Assembly (NCBI RefSeq): GCF_014851765.1
Contig: NZ_JACVAI010000008.1
Location: forward strand, 62,001-126,000
Source of the DNA: Pseudomonas sp. PDM04
GTDB lineage: Bacteria; Pseudomonadota; Gammaproteobacteria; Pseudomonadales; Pseudomonadaceae
Length of the DNA stretch: 64,000 nucleotides
Direction of reading: 5' to 3'
Part shown: piece after piece, positions 54,248 to 63,801 of the stretch
Layout: each line of letters starts with the position of its first letter
Numbering within the stretch: the first letter of the stretch is position 1
Notes under the pieces: generated by a model
Seen by the model: only the letters and a program-made list of their open reading frames with translations
What the model was told of the DNA's origin: nothing
The model's database searches: none
Position numbers and translations under genes: made by a program

Positions 54248-55372
54248 ATGCCCTTGCTCGAAACACCCTTCGCCCGACTCGACCTGATCCGCCAGCCAGA
54301 CCAGCAGAACGAACCACTGCAGGCGTTTGATGCGGCCGATGAATACCTGCTCAATCACCTGGCCGGGCAGCAATTGCTGGCAGACACCCGCGTACTGGTA
54401 CTCAACGACAGCTTCGGGGCCCTGGCCGCAAGCCTGGTGGGCAAGGTCCAGGTCACCAGCAGCGGCGACTCGTACCTGGCCTTTCTGGGCCTGGAAAAAA
54501 ATCTGACCCGCAATGGCCATGGGTTTGACGCCGTGCCGAAGGTGCCGGCCAGCGAAACCTTCACCGGTCCGTTTGACCGTGTGCTGATCCGCGTACCCAA
54601 AACCCTGGCCTTGCTCGAAGAGCAACTGATCCGCCTGCAAACCCAACTGGCACCTGGCGCCCAGGTGATCGCCGGCGCCATGATCAAACACCTGCCCCGG
54701 GCCGCCGGCGATTTGCTCGAACGTTACATCGGCCCCCTGCAAGCCTCACTGGCGGTGAAAAAGGCTCGCCTGCTGATCGCGACGGCTGAAGGCAAGGCAC
54801 CGGCGACATCGCCTTACCCGACCCGCTATCGACTGGATACACCGGCCATCGAGCTGCTCAACCATGCCAACGTGTTTTGCCGCGAGGGCCTGGACATCGG
54901 CACCCGTGCGTTTCTACCGCACTTGCCGACGAACCTCGGCACGGCGCGCGTGGCCGACCTCGGTTGCGGAAACGGCGTGCTGGCCATCGCCAGCGCCCTG
55001 CAGAACCCGCAAGCGCACTACACGCTGGTGGACGAGTCGTTCATGGCGGTGCAATCGGCAGCCGAGAACTGGCGCGCCGCATTGGGTGAACGGGAGGTGC
55101 TCGTGCGGGCCGGTGACGGCCTGGCCGAGCAGGCCGCACAATCGCTGGACGTGGTGCTGTGCAACCCACCGTTTCACCAGCAGCAAGTGGTGGGGGACTT
55201 CCTCGCCTGGCGGATGTTCCAGCAGGCACGGGAAGCACTGGTGGTGGGCGGAGCGCTGTACATCGTGGGCAATCGCCACCTGGGTTATCACAGCAAGTTG
55301 GCGCGGTTGTTCCGCGGCGTGGAACAAGTGGCGGCCACGCCCAAGTTCGTGATTCTCAAAGCCCGGAAATAA
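54248..55372 (+). CDS. rlmG: 23S rRNA (guanine-N2) methyltransferase RlmG
   Basis: 374 residues. A duplicated methyltransferase fold: a degenerate N-terminal half and a C-terminal half with the SAM motif VADLGCGNGVLAIASAL and the catalytic CNPPFHQ. RsmC/RlmG family; the length is closer to RlmG (about 378), which modifies G1835 of 23S rRNA, than RsmC (about 340). The Met at 54248 (MPLLETPFARLDL) is a natural start, but the ribosome site is weak. Confidence 0.85.
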   Translation: MPLLETPFARLDLIRQPDQQNEPLQAFDAADEYLLNHLAGQQLLADTRVLVLNDSFGALAASLVGKVQVTSSGDSYLAFLGLEKNLTRNGHGFDAVPKVPASETFTGPFDRVLIRVPKTLALLEEQLIRLQTQLAPGAQVIAGAMIKHLPRAAGDLLERYIGPLQASLAVKKARLLIATAEGKAPATSPYPTRYRLDTPAIELLNHANVFCREGLDIGTRAFLPHLPTNLGTARVADLGCGNGVLAIASALQNPQAHYTLVDESFMAVQSAAENWRAALGEREVLVRAGDGLAEQAAQSLDVVLCNPPFHQQQVVGDFLAWRMFQQAREALVVGGALYIVGNRHLGYHSKLARLFRGVEQVAATPKFVILKARK

Positions 55373-55381
55373 TCACCGAAC

Positions 55382-55409
55382 AAAAAAAACCCTCCGGTGC
55401 AGGAGGGTT
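55382..55409 (-). terminator. Rho-independent terminator downstream of the cio operon
   Basis: AACCCTCC and GGAGGGTT with a GGTGCA loop, and eight A on the plus strand. It terminates minus-strand transcripts from the DUF2474 gene and may also slow rlmG transcripts. Confidence 0.82.
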
Positions 55410-55451
55410 GTCAATCCGTGCCCTATGGCCACGGGATGGGATGAGGCGAAT

Positions 55452-55619
55452 TCAGTGGGTCGACAAGCCTGCGGCACTCATGAACAGGCGCATCAGGCTC
55501 GCGACGATGAACAGCGCCAGCACGCTGCCAGCCCAGATCATCGCCAGCCAGCCCAGTCGCTTCCACAGCGGTTTTTTCTCGGCGGCTTCGATTTCCTGCA
55601 AAGTGTGTTTACCCGTCAT
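55452..55619 (-). CDS. DUF2474 small membrane protein of the cio operon
   Basis: 55 residues, starting MTGKHTLQEIEAAEKKPLWKRL, with one membrane helix (GWLAMIWAGSVLALFIVASLM) and a short tail ending STH. GAGGAG lies 8 bases before the ATG. It is the third gene after cioA and cioB. Small proteins in this place (DUF2474) are thought to be counterparts of CydX, the single-helix subunit of bd oxidases; that role is inferred from size and position. Confidence 0.88.
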   Translation of the reverse strand: MTGKHTLQEIEAAEKKPLWKRLGWLAMIWAGSVLALFIVASLMRLFMSAAGLSTH

Positions 55620-55696
55620 GGCGTTGCACTCCTCTTCTGCGGGTTCGATGGCGCCTTTGATGACGCCATCGCGAGCAAAACGGTTGCCGGCAGTGG

Positions 55697-56704
55697 CTAG
55701 TGATACCCATCCTCATGGGTGACCTTGCCGCGGAACACGTAGTAGCTCCAGAAGGTGTAGCCCAGGATGAACGGGATGATGAACAAGGTGCCGACCAGCA
55801 TGAAGCCCTGGCTTTGCGGCGGTGCGGCGGCGTCCCAGATCGAAATGGACGGTGGCACGATGTTCGGCCACAGGCTGATGCCCAGACCGCTGTAGCCGAG
55901 GAAGATCAATACCAGGGTCAGCAGGAACGGCGTGTAGTGCGCATTGCGTGCCACCGCGCGGATCAGGCCATACATGGTCACCAGCACCAGGATCGGCACC
56001 GGCAGGAACCAGAACAGGTTCGGCAGCGTAAACCAGCGCGCCGCGATTTCGGCATGGGCCAGCGGTGTCCAGATACTGACAACGCCAATCACCGCCAGCA
56101 ACACGAAGGCCAAGGGTCGCGCCAGATCATGCATCTGCTCTTGCAACTTGCCTTCGGTCTTCATGATCAGCCAGGTGCAGCCGAGCAGCGCATAGGCCAC
56201 CACCAGTGCCGCGCCGCAGAACATCGTGAACGGCGTCAGCCAGTCGAGTGAACCACCGGCAAACTGGCGGTTGACCACCGGCAGTCCATCGATGAACGCC
56301 CCCAGCGCCACGCCCTGGAAGAAGGTAGCGGCCACTGAACCACCAATGAACGCCTTGTCCCACAAATGACGTTTGTCGTCCTTGGCCTTGAAGCGGAACT
56401 CGAACGCCACGCCGCGAAAGATCAGCCCGATCAGCATGAACATCAGGGGCAGGTACAGTGCCGAGAGCACCACCGAGTACGCCAGCGGGAACGCACCGAA
56501 CAGCGCCGCGCCCCCCAGCACCAGCCAGGTTTCATTGCCGTCCCAAACGGGCGCGACGGTGTTCATCATTACGTCACGGTCGGTCTTGCCCGGGATGAAC
56601 GGGAAGAGAATCCCGATCCCCAGGTCGAAACCGTCCATGACCACGTACATCATGATGCCGAAGATGATGATCACGGCCCAGATCAGCGGAAGATCAATAC
56701 CCAT
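55697..56704 (-). CDS. cioB: Cytochrome bd-type quinol oxidase subunit II (CioB)
   Basis: 335 residues with about eight or nine membrane helices: family start PLIWAVIIIFGIMMYVVMDGFDLGIGILFPF, then VWDGNETWLVLGGAALFGAFP. It pairs with CioA and is required for assembly of the oxidase. It lies 3 bases after cioA. The length is slightly below E. coli CydB (379), as usual for CioB. Confidence 0.95.
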   Translation of the reverse strand: MGIDLPLIWAVIIIFGIMMYVVMDGFDLGIGILFPFIPGKTDRDVMMNTVAPVWDGNETWLVLGGAALFGAFPLAYSVVLSALYLPLMFMLIGLIFRGVAFEFRFKAKDDKRHLWDKAFIGGSVAATFFQGVALGAFIDGLPVVNRQFAGGSLDWLTPFTMFCGAALVVAYALLGCTWLIMKTEGKLQEQMHDLARPLAFVLLAVIGVVSIWTPLAHAEIAARWFTLPNLFWFLPVPILVLVTMYGLIRAVARNAHYTPFLLTLVLIFLGYSGLGISLWPNIVPPSISIWDAAAPPQSQGFMLVGTLFIIPFILGYTFWSYYVFRGKVTHEDGYH

Positions 56705-56707
56705 GAT

Positions 56708-58147
56708 TCAAATCTCCTTGGTCAGGCGTGGGCTGTGGTCGTCGGCGCCATCGTCGTCGGCAGCGGACAGCGGACGTGCCGGCGTACGTTTCTTGCCGGG
56801 CCCACCCTCGTTGGTTTCCTTGCCCTCGTCGATCTTCGGCCCTTTGCGCACCAGCCGCATCATGTAGCCCAGGCCGGCACCGAACAGCGCGAAATACACC
56901 ACCACGAACAGGACCAGGGTGATGCTCATTTGCATCACGCTGTGATTGGAGGATGCGTCCGCCGTGCGCATCAGGCCGTAGACGACCCAAGGCTGACGGC
57001 CGATTTCAGTGGTGAACCAGCCGGCGAGAATCGCGACCAGACCGGATGGCCCCATCCACAACGCCAGATAGAGAAACGGCCGCGACGTATACAATTTGTC
57101 GCTCTTGCGCAGCCACAGGCTCCACAGGCCGGTGAAAATCATCAGCAGCCCCAGGCCCACCATGATCCGGAACGACCAGAACACGATGGTGGAATTCGGC
57201 CGGTCCTCCGGCGGGAACTCCTTGAGCGCCGGCACCTGCTTGTCCAGGGAATGCGTCAGGATCAGGCTGCCCAGGTACGGAATCTCGACAGCGAACTTCG
57301 TCCTTTCCTCTTTCATGTCCGGCCAGCCGAACAGGATCAGCGGGGTCGCCTCGTTACCCTTGTTTTCCCAGTGCCCCTCGATGGCCGCAATTTTCGCGGG
57401 CTGATGCTCGAGCGTGTTCAACCCGTGGAAGTCGCCGATGACCGCCTGGATCGGCGCCACGATCAACGCCATCCACATCGCCATCGACAGCATCTTGCGG
57501 ATCGCCGGGTTGTCCTTGCCGCGCAGCAGATGCCAGGCCGCCGAAGAACCGACGAAGAACGCGGTGGCAACGAAGGCCGCCGTGGCCATGTGCATCAGGC
57601 GATAGGGGAACGACGGGTTGAAGATCACGGCCAGCCAGTCGGTGGGGATGACTTGGCCGTTGACGATTTCAAAGCCCTGGGGCGTCTGCATCCAGCTGTT
57701 GGACGCGAGAATCCAGAACGTCGAGATCAGTGTGCCGATGGCGACCATGACCGTGGCGAAGAAGTGCAGGTTGCGCCCGACCTTGTTCCAGCCGAACAGC
57801 ATGACCCCCAGGAATCCGGCTTCCAGGAAGAAAGCGGTGAGTACTTCGTAGGTCAGTAACGGCCCGGTGACCGAACCGGCGAAGTCCGAGAAGCGGCTCC
57901 AGTTGGTGCCGAACTGGTAGGCCATCACCAGGCCAGACACCACGCCCATGCCAAAGTTGACGGCAAAGATCTTCGACCAGAAGTGGTACAGGTCGCGATA
58001 GGTGTCGTTGCCGGTTTTCAGCCACAGGCCTTCGAGCACCGCCAGGTAGCTCGCCAGGCCGATGGTGATGGCCGGGAACAGGATGTGGAACGAGATGGTG
58101 AACGCGAATTGAATTCGGGCGAGATCAAGCGCCTCCAAACCGAACAT
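56708..58147 (-). CDS. cioA: Cyanide-insensitive quinol oxidase subunit I (CioA)
   Basis: 479 residues. Haem ligands lie in ISFHILFPAITIGLASYL (His) and RLMHMATAAF (His), with GWFTTEIGRQPWVVYGLM as the family motif. The region between membrane helices 6 and 7 is short, i.e. the short Q-loop of CioA rather than the long one of E. coli CydA. The oxidase reduces oxygen with quinol and tolerates cyanide. A perfect ANR/FNR box lies 162 bases upstream of the start. Confidence 0.95.
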   Translation of the reverse strand: MFGLEALDLARIQFAFTISFHILFPAITIGLASYLAVLEGLWLKTGNDTYRDLYHFWSKIFAVNFGMGVVSGLVMAYQFGTNWSRFSDFAGSVTGPLLTYEVLTAFFLEAGFLGVMLFGWNKVGRNLHFFATVMVAIGTLISTFWILASNSWMQTPQGFEIVNGQVIPTDWLAVIFNPSFPYRLMHMATAAFVATAFFVGSSAAWHLLRGKDNPAIRKMLSMAMWMALIVAPIQAVIGDFHGLNTLEHQPAKIAAIEGHWENKGNEATPLILFGWPDMKEERTKFAVEIPYLGSLILTHSLDKQVPALKEFPPEDRPNSTIVFWSFRIMVGLGLLMIFTGLWSLWLRKSDKLYTSRPFLYLALWMGPSGLVAILAGWFTTEIGRQPWVVYGLMRTADASSNHSVMQMSITLVLFVVVYFALFGAGLGYMMRLVRKGPKIDEGKETNEGGPGKKRTPARPLSAADDDGADDHSPRLTKEI

Positions 58148-58648
58148 AAGTCTTCCTCTGTCAGGTAATACCGGCTGAAGGCTTGCGGCCTACACCCACT
58201 GCCCCCACGGATATGGAGTGTGGCGAATTTCGATTCGTTCTTTTTTTACAACCATCACATCGTAGGGAGTCTGGCCATCTGGCCACCGGACCAATTCCGC
58301 AAAGGGTCTTGATCTGGATCAAGCTTGGGTAAAAGAGTAGTCCGGTTTTTGACGATGGACGGTGTGGTCTTTTGCCGCGTGACAGGTTGCCTCAGTGGCC
58401 GCCGCAAGCATCCGTCGTGCACATTTGCGCTGGGAACGTGCCGGCCGGCGCAAACGTCATGCCACTCAACCGGCTCGCGGCCAGGCTGGCACATTCGTCG
58501 CAACGCCGCCCGGAACAGGCTCGCTTCCACAGGGGGAATACCTGCAATCCGTTGATCGGTGTCTAGCTAACTAAATTTTCCAATCCTGCAACTTCTGGTT
58601 ACAGGTTGGTGATAATCTCGCCCTTCCCTTTGCTCAAGATCGCTCCTG
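58148..58648. other. 501-base divergent gap between cioA and the MFS gene
   Basis: It contains the ANR box at 58309-58322, an incomplete REP fragment around 58514-58536 (CAGGCTCGCTTCCACA) and AT-rich stretches near 58230 and 58565 that could be promoters of cioA and the transporter. No further gene is supported. Confidence 0.6.
58309..58322. promoter_or_regulatory. ANR/FNR box of the cio operon
   Basis: TTGATCTGGATCAA is a perfect match to TTGAT-N4-ATCAA. In P. aeruginosa ANR represses cioAB at low oxygen, and the same logic is likely here. Confidence 0.88.
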
Positions 58649-59887
58649 ATGCCCAGCCAAGCGCCTTTGCTGTTACGTCATCATCGCCCTTTCATCGCGT
58701 TCTGGCTGGCCCGGATCTTCACCGCCAGCGGCTTTCAGATGCTCACCGTGGCCATCGGCTGGAACCTCTACCAATTGACCGGCAACGTGCTGGACCTGGG
58801 CCTGGTCGGGTTGGTGGAGTTCGCCCCGCGAGTGTTGTTCATGCTGCACACCGGGCATGTCGCCGACCGTTATGACCGACGCAAGGTCGCGGCCATCTGT
58901 CAGTCGCTGCAGGCGTTGATCGCGTTGACCCTGGCGATTGGCGGCGCCACCGGCCACGTCACCCGGGAAATGATCTTCATCCTCGCCTTTCTGCTCGGTG
59001 CCGCCCGCTCCTTCGAGATGCCGACGACCCAGGCGCTGCTGCCGAGCATCGTGCCGGCGGCGCTGTTTCCCCGCGCCGTCGCCGCCGCCCAGTCGGCGCA
59101 ACAGTCGGCCACCATCGTCGCTCCGGCCCTCGGCGGCCTGCTCTATGCCTTCGGCAGCGTCTGGGTGTACGGGCCGACCGTGATTCTGTACGTCATCGCC
59201 TGCCTGTTGATGCTCAACCTGCCCGCCCGGCAAACGCCGTTGAACAAGGGCAAGGCGACTCTGGATTCCCTGCTGGCCGGCATCCGCTTCATCCGCAGCC
59301 GTCCGGACATTCTCGGGGCGATCTCCCTGGACCTGTTTGCCGTATTGCTCGGCGGGGCGACGGCGCTGCTGCCGGTGTTCGCCAAGGACATCCTGCTGAC
59401 CGGCCCCTGGGGCCTGGGCTTGCTGCGTTCGGCGCCGGCTGTCGGTGCCTTGTTGATGTCGCTGTGGCTGGCGCGCTTCTCCGTGGATCGCCATGTCGGT
59501 CGCGTGATGTTCACCGCCGTCGGCGTGTTCGGTGTGGCGACGATTGCCTTCGGCCTCTCGACTTCGTTCTGGTTCTCCCTGGCCGTGCTGGTGGTGTTGG
59601 GCGCCGCGGACATGATCAGCATGGTCATTCGTGCGTCGTTCGTGCAGTTGGAAACACCGGACGAGATGCGCGGTCGCGTCAGCGCCGTGAACGGCCTGTT
59701 CATCGGTGCCTCCAACCAACTGGGCGAGTTTGAGTCCGGCGTCACCGCGCACTGGTTCGGCACCGTGCCGGCCGTGGTCATGGGCGGCCTGGGCACGCTG
59801 GTGGTGACCGGGGTCTGGATCAAGCTGTTCCCGACCCTGGCCAACCGTGACCGCATGCATGTACCGGCGGAAGAAGCCAAGGTCTAG
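58649..59887 (+). CDS. MFS transporter, EntS-like
   Basis: 412 residues, 12 membrane helices. The family start RHHRPFIAFWLARIFTASGFQMLTVAIGWNLYQLTG and the MFS loop GHVADRYDRRKV are clear. It belongs to the group of EntS-like exporters (TMP_MFS), but the substrate is unknown; siderophore export is only one option. It overlaps the paoC-like gene by 4 bases tail-to-tail. Confidence 0.85.
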   Translation: MPSQAPLLLRHHRPFIAFWLARIFTASGFQMLTVAIGWNLYQLTGNVLDLGLVGLVEFAPRVLFMLHTGHVADRYDRRKVAAICQSLQALIALTLAIGGATGHVTREMIFILAFLLGAARSFEMPTTQALLPSIVPAALFPRAVAAAQSAQQSATIVAPALGGLLYAFGSVWVYGPTVILYVIACLLMLNLPARQTPLNKGKATLDSLLAGIRFIRSRPDILGAISLDLFAVLLGGATALLPVFAKDILLTGPWGLGLLRSAPAVGALLMSLWLARFSVDRHVGRVMFTAVGVFGVATIAFGLSTSFWFSLAVLVVLGAADMISMVIRASFVQLETPDEMRGRVSAVNGLFIGASNQLGEFESGVTAHWFGTVPAVVMGGLGTLVVTGVWIKLFPTLANRDRMHVPAEEAKV

Positions 59888-62085
59888 AGCAGTTTGTCGA
59901 GGGTGATGGGAAAATCCCGCATCCGCTTGCCAGTGGCGTGGTAAATGGCATTGGCCACTGCCGCCGCCACCCCGACAATGCCGATTTCGCCCACGCCCTT
60001 TGATCCGAGCGCATTGACGATTTCGTCGTGTTCTTCGACGAACAGCACGTCAATGTCGCCGATATCGGCATTGACCGGAATGTGGTACTCGGCCAGGTTG
60101 TGGTTCATGTGACGCCCCAGGCCATGATCGGTTTGCGTCTCTTCATGCAAGGCCATGCCGATCCCCCACACCACCCCGCCGAGAATCTGGCTGCGGGCCA
60201 TTTTCGGGTTGACCACCCGCCCTGCCGCAATGGCGCTGACCACCCGATTGACCTTCACCGTGCCCAACGCTTCATCCACCAGCACTTCCACAAACACGGC
60301 CGAGTGCGTCGCGGTGGCGTAAGCCTTGCGCTTCGGGTCCGGCTCGGCGTCCACCTGGACGTCAATCAGCTCCTCGCCACTGCGTTTCACCAGGTCGCCC
60401 AAGGCGATCCGCGCCTGACCGAACGAGAGGTGGCCTTCGGCAAAAACAGCCTGCTGCGCGGTGACCCCGGCGAAGTCCGCCGACGTCTGTCGCGCCACGG
60501 CCAGCAGCTTTTCCTTCAACGCTTCACAAGCCTGCTGCACGGCGGTACCCACCGACGATACGGTGAAGGACCCGCCCTGCAATGGCGCCTTGGGCAGTGA
60601 AGAATCGCCAAGGACAAAGGTGACATCCTCCAAGGGAACGCCCGACGCCTGCGCAGCGATCTGGGTCATCACGGTATAGGTCCCGGTGCCGATGTCCGTG
60701 GTCGCGCTGCTGACCGTCAATTTGCCTTGCGGGTCGAGCGATGCCCGGGCACTGGCTTTTTGCTGCATCGCTTCCCAGACGCCCCCGGCCATGCCCCAGC
60801 CCACCAACTGCCGCCCCTGACGCATGCTGCGCGGCTCGGGATTACGCTGTTCCCAGCCAAAACGTTGGGCGCCCTGGGCGTAACACGCTCGCAATTGCTT
60901 GCTGGAATAGGGTTTGTCTTCGTTCTGGTTGCGCTCGGCATAATTGATCAACCGCAACTGCACCGGGTCGATCGCCAGAGCGCAGGCCAGTTCATCCATC
61001 GCGCATTCCAGGCCGATCAGCCCAAGCGCCGCACCGGGAGCGCGCATGTCCAGCGGGGTGAACACATCCAGTGGCAGCAGCTTGTAGGTCAACTGCACAT
61101 TGTCACAGTGGTACAACATGCCGCTCCACTCCACCACGTGCTCGGTGAAGTCCTCGAAGCGTGATGTCTGGCCGATGGCGGTGTGCGCTACCGCCAGCAA
61201 ACGCCCGTTGGCAGCCGCCCCCAATTGCAAGCGCTGCAGGGTGCGCGGGCGATAACCGAAGGTGAACATCTGCTGGCGTGTCAGGGTCACGCGCACCGAG
61301 CGCTTGAGGTACAACGCGGCCATCACCGCCAGGGGTAGCTGGTACTGCGGACGCAGACCGGAGCCGAAGGCACCGCCGACATAGGCCGCGAAAACCCTGA
61401 CCTGTTCCTTCTCAAGGCCGAAGACCTTCTGCACATAGGCCTGACAGTTCTGCGTGCCCTGGGTCTTGTCGTGAATGTGCAGGCTGCCATCCGCCTGGTA
61501 CAGCACCGTACTGGCGTGCGGCTCCATCGGGTTGTGATGTTCGATCGGCGTGCTGTAGTGCAGGTCCAGGCTCAAGGCCGCGCCGGCGAACTCGGCCTGA
61601 AAATTCCCGCGAGGCTTGGGCAGTTCTGCAGGCGCCGGACGGGCTTCACCTTGCAGACTCAACAGATCGGTCTGATGCGGCTCGACGGCATATTCAATCG
61701 TGATCAGCGAGCCGGCGTGGCGCGCCAGCTCCAGGTTGTCGGCGACGACCAGCGCCAATGGCTGCCCACTGTAAAGCACCCGGTCGTTGTACAACGGACG
61801 AAACGGCGAGCCGTCAGCCGAATCGGCGTCCTCGTAACTTTTGTCGTAACTGGCGATTTCCGGGCGGTGGGTGTGGTCGATCACGGCCACCACGCCGGGC
61901 AACGCCAGCGCTTTCGAGGTGTCGATGTGAACCACCCGACCACGGGCGATGCGACTGGACACGACACTGCCGTGGAGCAAGCCGGGTTCGCCGAATTCCC
62001 CGGCGTACCGAGCCTGGCCGGTGACCTTGAGGCGACCGTCGACGCGGTCCAGCGGCTGGCCCATGGGTTGAGTAAAGGTGTTCAT
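59884..62085 (-). CDS. paoC: Aldehyde oxidoreductase, molybdopterin-binding subunit (PaoC-like)
   Basis: 733 residues of the xanthine oxidase family. Molybdenum-cofactor contacts include YVGGAFGSGLRPQYQL, GAALGLIGLECAMDELA and QGGSFTVSSVGTAVQ, and the C-terminal KGVGEIGIVG contains the catalytic Glu. It is the large subunit of a PaoABC-like enzyme oxidising aldehydes, with the FAD and 2Fe-2S subunits directly upstream. It shares one base with the paoB stop codon. Confidence 0.88.
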   Translation of the reverse strand: MNTFTQPMGQPLDRVDGRLKVTGQARYAGEFGEPGLLHGSVVSSRIARGRVVHIDTSKALALPGVVAVIDHTHRPEIASYDKSYEDADSADGSPFRPLYNDRVLYSGQPLALVVADNLELARHAGSLITIEYAVEPHQTDLLSLQGEARPAPAELPKPRGNFQAEFAGAALSLDLHYSTPIEHHNPMEPHASTVLYQADGSLHIHDKTQGTQNCQAYVQKVFGLEKEQVRVFAAYVGGAFGSGLRPQYQLPLAVMAALYLKRSVRVTLTRQQMFTFGYRPRTLQRLQLGAAANGRLLAVAHTAIGQTSRFEDFTEHVVEWSGMLYHCDNVQLTYKLLPLDVFTPLDMRAPGAALGLIGLECAMDELACALAIDPVQLRLINYAERNQNEDKPYSSKQLRACYAQGAQRFGWEQRNPEPRSMRQGRQLVGWGMAGGVWEAMQQKASARASLDPQGKLTVSSATTDIGTGTYTVMTQIAAQASGVPLEDVTFVLGDSSLPKAPLQGGSFTVSSVGTAVQQACEALKEKLLAVARQTSADFAGVTAQQAVFAEGHLSFGQARIALGDLVKRSGEELIDVQVDAEPDPKRKAYATATHSAVFVEVLVDEALGTVKVNRVVSAIAAGRVVNPKMARSQILGGVVWGIGMALHEETQTDHGLGRHMNHNLAEYHIPVNADIGDIDVLFVEEHDEIVNALGSKGVGEIGIVGVAAAVANAIYHATGKRMRDFPITLDKLL

Positions 62086-63071
62086 CAGGCGTGTCCTCCC
62101 TGCGCGGCAGTGCTCAGGGCGCGAATGATGGCCCGACGCGCCAGCGCCACCTTGAAAGCGTTGTGTTCGAGGGGTTCGGCGTTTTGCAGCAAGGCATCCG
62201 CAGCAGCGCCGAAGGTTTCGTGGCTCACCGCTTTGCCCACCAGCCAGGCCTCTACCGCTTCATCGCGCCAGGGTTTGTGCGCCACGCCACCGAGGGCCAG
62301 GCGCGCCTCGCGAATGACCGGGCCTGTCAGATCCAGCGCCGCCGCCACGGAAACCAGAGCGAAGGCATAGGAGGCGCGATCACGAATCTTCAGGTAATGG
62401 CTGTACTCGGCGAAACCCGCTGCCGGCAGTTCCACGGCCGTGACCAACTCATCGTCCGCCAGCTGATTGTCGCGCTCGGGCGTATCGCCGGGCAGTCGAT
62501 GGAAGTCCGCGAATTCGATAGTCCGTGCACCGCTGCGGCCCTGGACATGGACCACCGCGTTCAAGGCGGCGAGCGCGACACACATGTCCGAAGGGTGGGT
62601 GGCCACACACTGGCGGCTGGCGCCGAGGATCGCGTGAATCCGGTTGAGCCCTGTGCGCGCCGGACAGCCACTGCCCGGCTCGCGTTTGTTGCATGGCACG
62701 GCGGCGTCATAGAAGTAGTAACAACGGGTACGCTGCAGCAGATTGCCGCCCGTGCTGGCCATGTTTCGCAGTTGCGGCGATGCGCCAGCGAGGATGGCCT
62801 GGGACAACAACGGATAACGTTGCTCGATCAACGGATGCCAGGCCAGGTCGGCATTGCTGACGAGGGCCCCGATCATCACCCCACCCCTGGCTGTTTCGCT
62901 TACATCGTTCAGGGAAAGCCCGGTGATGTCGATCAGATAATCCGGCCGTGTGAGATTTTCCTTCATCAGGTCCAGCAGGTTCGTCCCCCCGGCGATGAAG
63001 CGCGAGGCCGGACCGGCAAGCTGCACCGCCTCCTGCACCGAAAGGGGTTTGCTGTAATGGAAAGGGTTCAT
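62085..63071 (-). CDS. paoB: Aldehyde oxidoreductase, FAD-binding subunit (PaoB-like)
   Basis: 328 residues. The FAD domain has RFIAGGTNLLDLMKEN and the CO-dehydrogenase flavoprotein fold. An insert between Cys117 and Cys155 carries four Cys (117, 127, 136, 155; RCYYFYD, PCNKREPGSGC, SRQC), like the extra 4Fe-4S cluster site of E. coli PaoB. The Met at 63071 (MNPFHYSKPL) overlaps the paoA stop by 4 bases. Confidence 0.88.
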   Translation of the reverse strand: MNPFHYSKPLSVQEAVQLAGPASRFIAGGTNLLDLMKENLTRPDYLIDITGLSLNDVSETARGGVMIGALVSNADLAWHPLIEQRYPLLSQAILAGASPQLRNMASTGGNLLQRTRCYYFYDAAVPCNKREPGSGCPARTGLNRIHAILGASRQCVATHPSDMCVALAALNAVVHVQGRSGARTIEFADFHRLPGDTPERDNQLADDELVTAVELPAAGFAEYSHYLKIRDRASYAFALVSVAAALDLTGPVIREARLALGGVAHKPWRDEAVEAWLVGKAVSHETFGAAADALLQNAEPLEHNAFKVALARRAIIRALSTAAQGGHA

Positions 63072-63601
63072 TGTTCGCCTCCCTGTCCGACACGCTGGCG
63101 GCACGCCGGCAGCGCTTCCTCGATGGCATCACGGATATTGCTGTAAGCACCGCAGCGACACAGGTTGCCGCTCATCAGCTCTGCAATGTCGGCACTGGAT
63201 TGCGCACGACCTTCATTGGCCAGCCCGACCGCCGAGCAGATCTGCCCCGGCGTGCAATAGCCGCATTGAAAGGCATCGTGGCTGATGAAGGCCTGCTGCA
63301 TCGGATGCAGTTCGTCACCGTTCGCCAGGCCCTCGATCGTGGTCAGTTCGGCCCCCTGGCACATCACCGCGAGGGTCAGGCAGGCATTCACGCGCTTGCC
63401 GTCACGCAACACCGTGCAGGCGCCGCATTGGCCGTGATCACAACCTTTTTTGCTGCCGATCAGGCCCAGTTGCTCCCGCAGCAAATCCAGCAACGTGGTC
63501 CAGGGCAGGACTTCAACCCGGATTGGCTGGCCATTGAGTGTCAGGGACAACGGAAGACGGGCAAACGACGGCGGCGTCTCGTCGGGGAAGGTCGCGCTCA
63601 T
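63068..63601 (-). CDS. paoA: Aldehyde oxidoreductase, 2Fe-2S subunit (PaoA-like), no Tat signal
   Basis: 177 residues. The plant-type cluster GCDHGQCGACTV and the alpha-helical second cluster QCGYCTPGQ...NLCRCGAYSNI are complete. E. coli PaoA is longer and begins with a twin-arginine signal; here the protein starts MSATFPDETPPS without one, and even the upstream in-frame extension (MPKRRERTTNREV) lacks a hydrophobic Tat core. A cytoplasmic enzyme is therefore likely. First gene of the three-gene operon. Confidence 0.88.
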   Translation of the reverse strand: MSATFPDETPPSFARLPLSLTLNGQPIRVEVLPWTTLLDLLREQLGLIGSKKGCDHGQCGACTVLRDGKRVNACLTLAVMCQGAELTTIEGLANGDELHPMQQAFISHDAFQCGYCTPGQICSAVGLANEGRAQSSADIAELMSGNLCRCGAYSNIRDAIEEALPACRQRVGQGGEQ

Positions 63602-63773
63602 AAACACCTCACGGTTGGTCGTACGTTCGCGGCGTTTTGGCAAACCGCCGTCATAAGGGGTACGACTTCAGGGGTGTGGGGGTGTTCAAAGGGATTGATC
63701 GAAAGGGGATCAGGGGTGAACCGCGACAAGCACAAAATTGCCGACCAGATGCAATACATAGTTAGCGCACTCG

Positions 63774-63794
63774 GTGTAATGTATCGCCTTACAC
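63774..63794. promoter_or_regulatory. Inverted repeat upstream of higB
   Basis: GTGTAA and TTACAC are separated by nine bases. An overlapping ATACAT/ATGTAT pair begins about 11 bases before. Such repeats commonly bind the HigA antitoxin to repress the operon; the toxin start is 8 bases downstream. Confidence 0.6.
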
Positions 63795-63801
63795 TCGTGG
63801 C

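Noticed and set aside
58255..58530. A 91-codon minus-strand frame between cioA and the MFS gene
   Set aside because: It spans the ANR box and a REP fragment, has no ribosome site and no family-like sequence.
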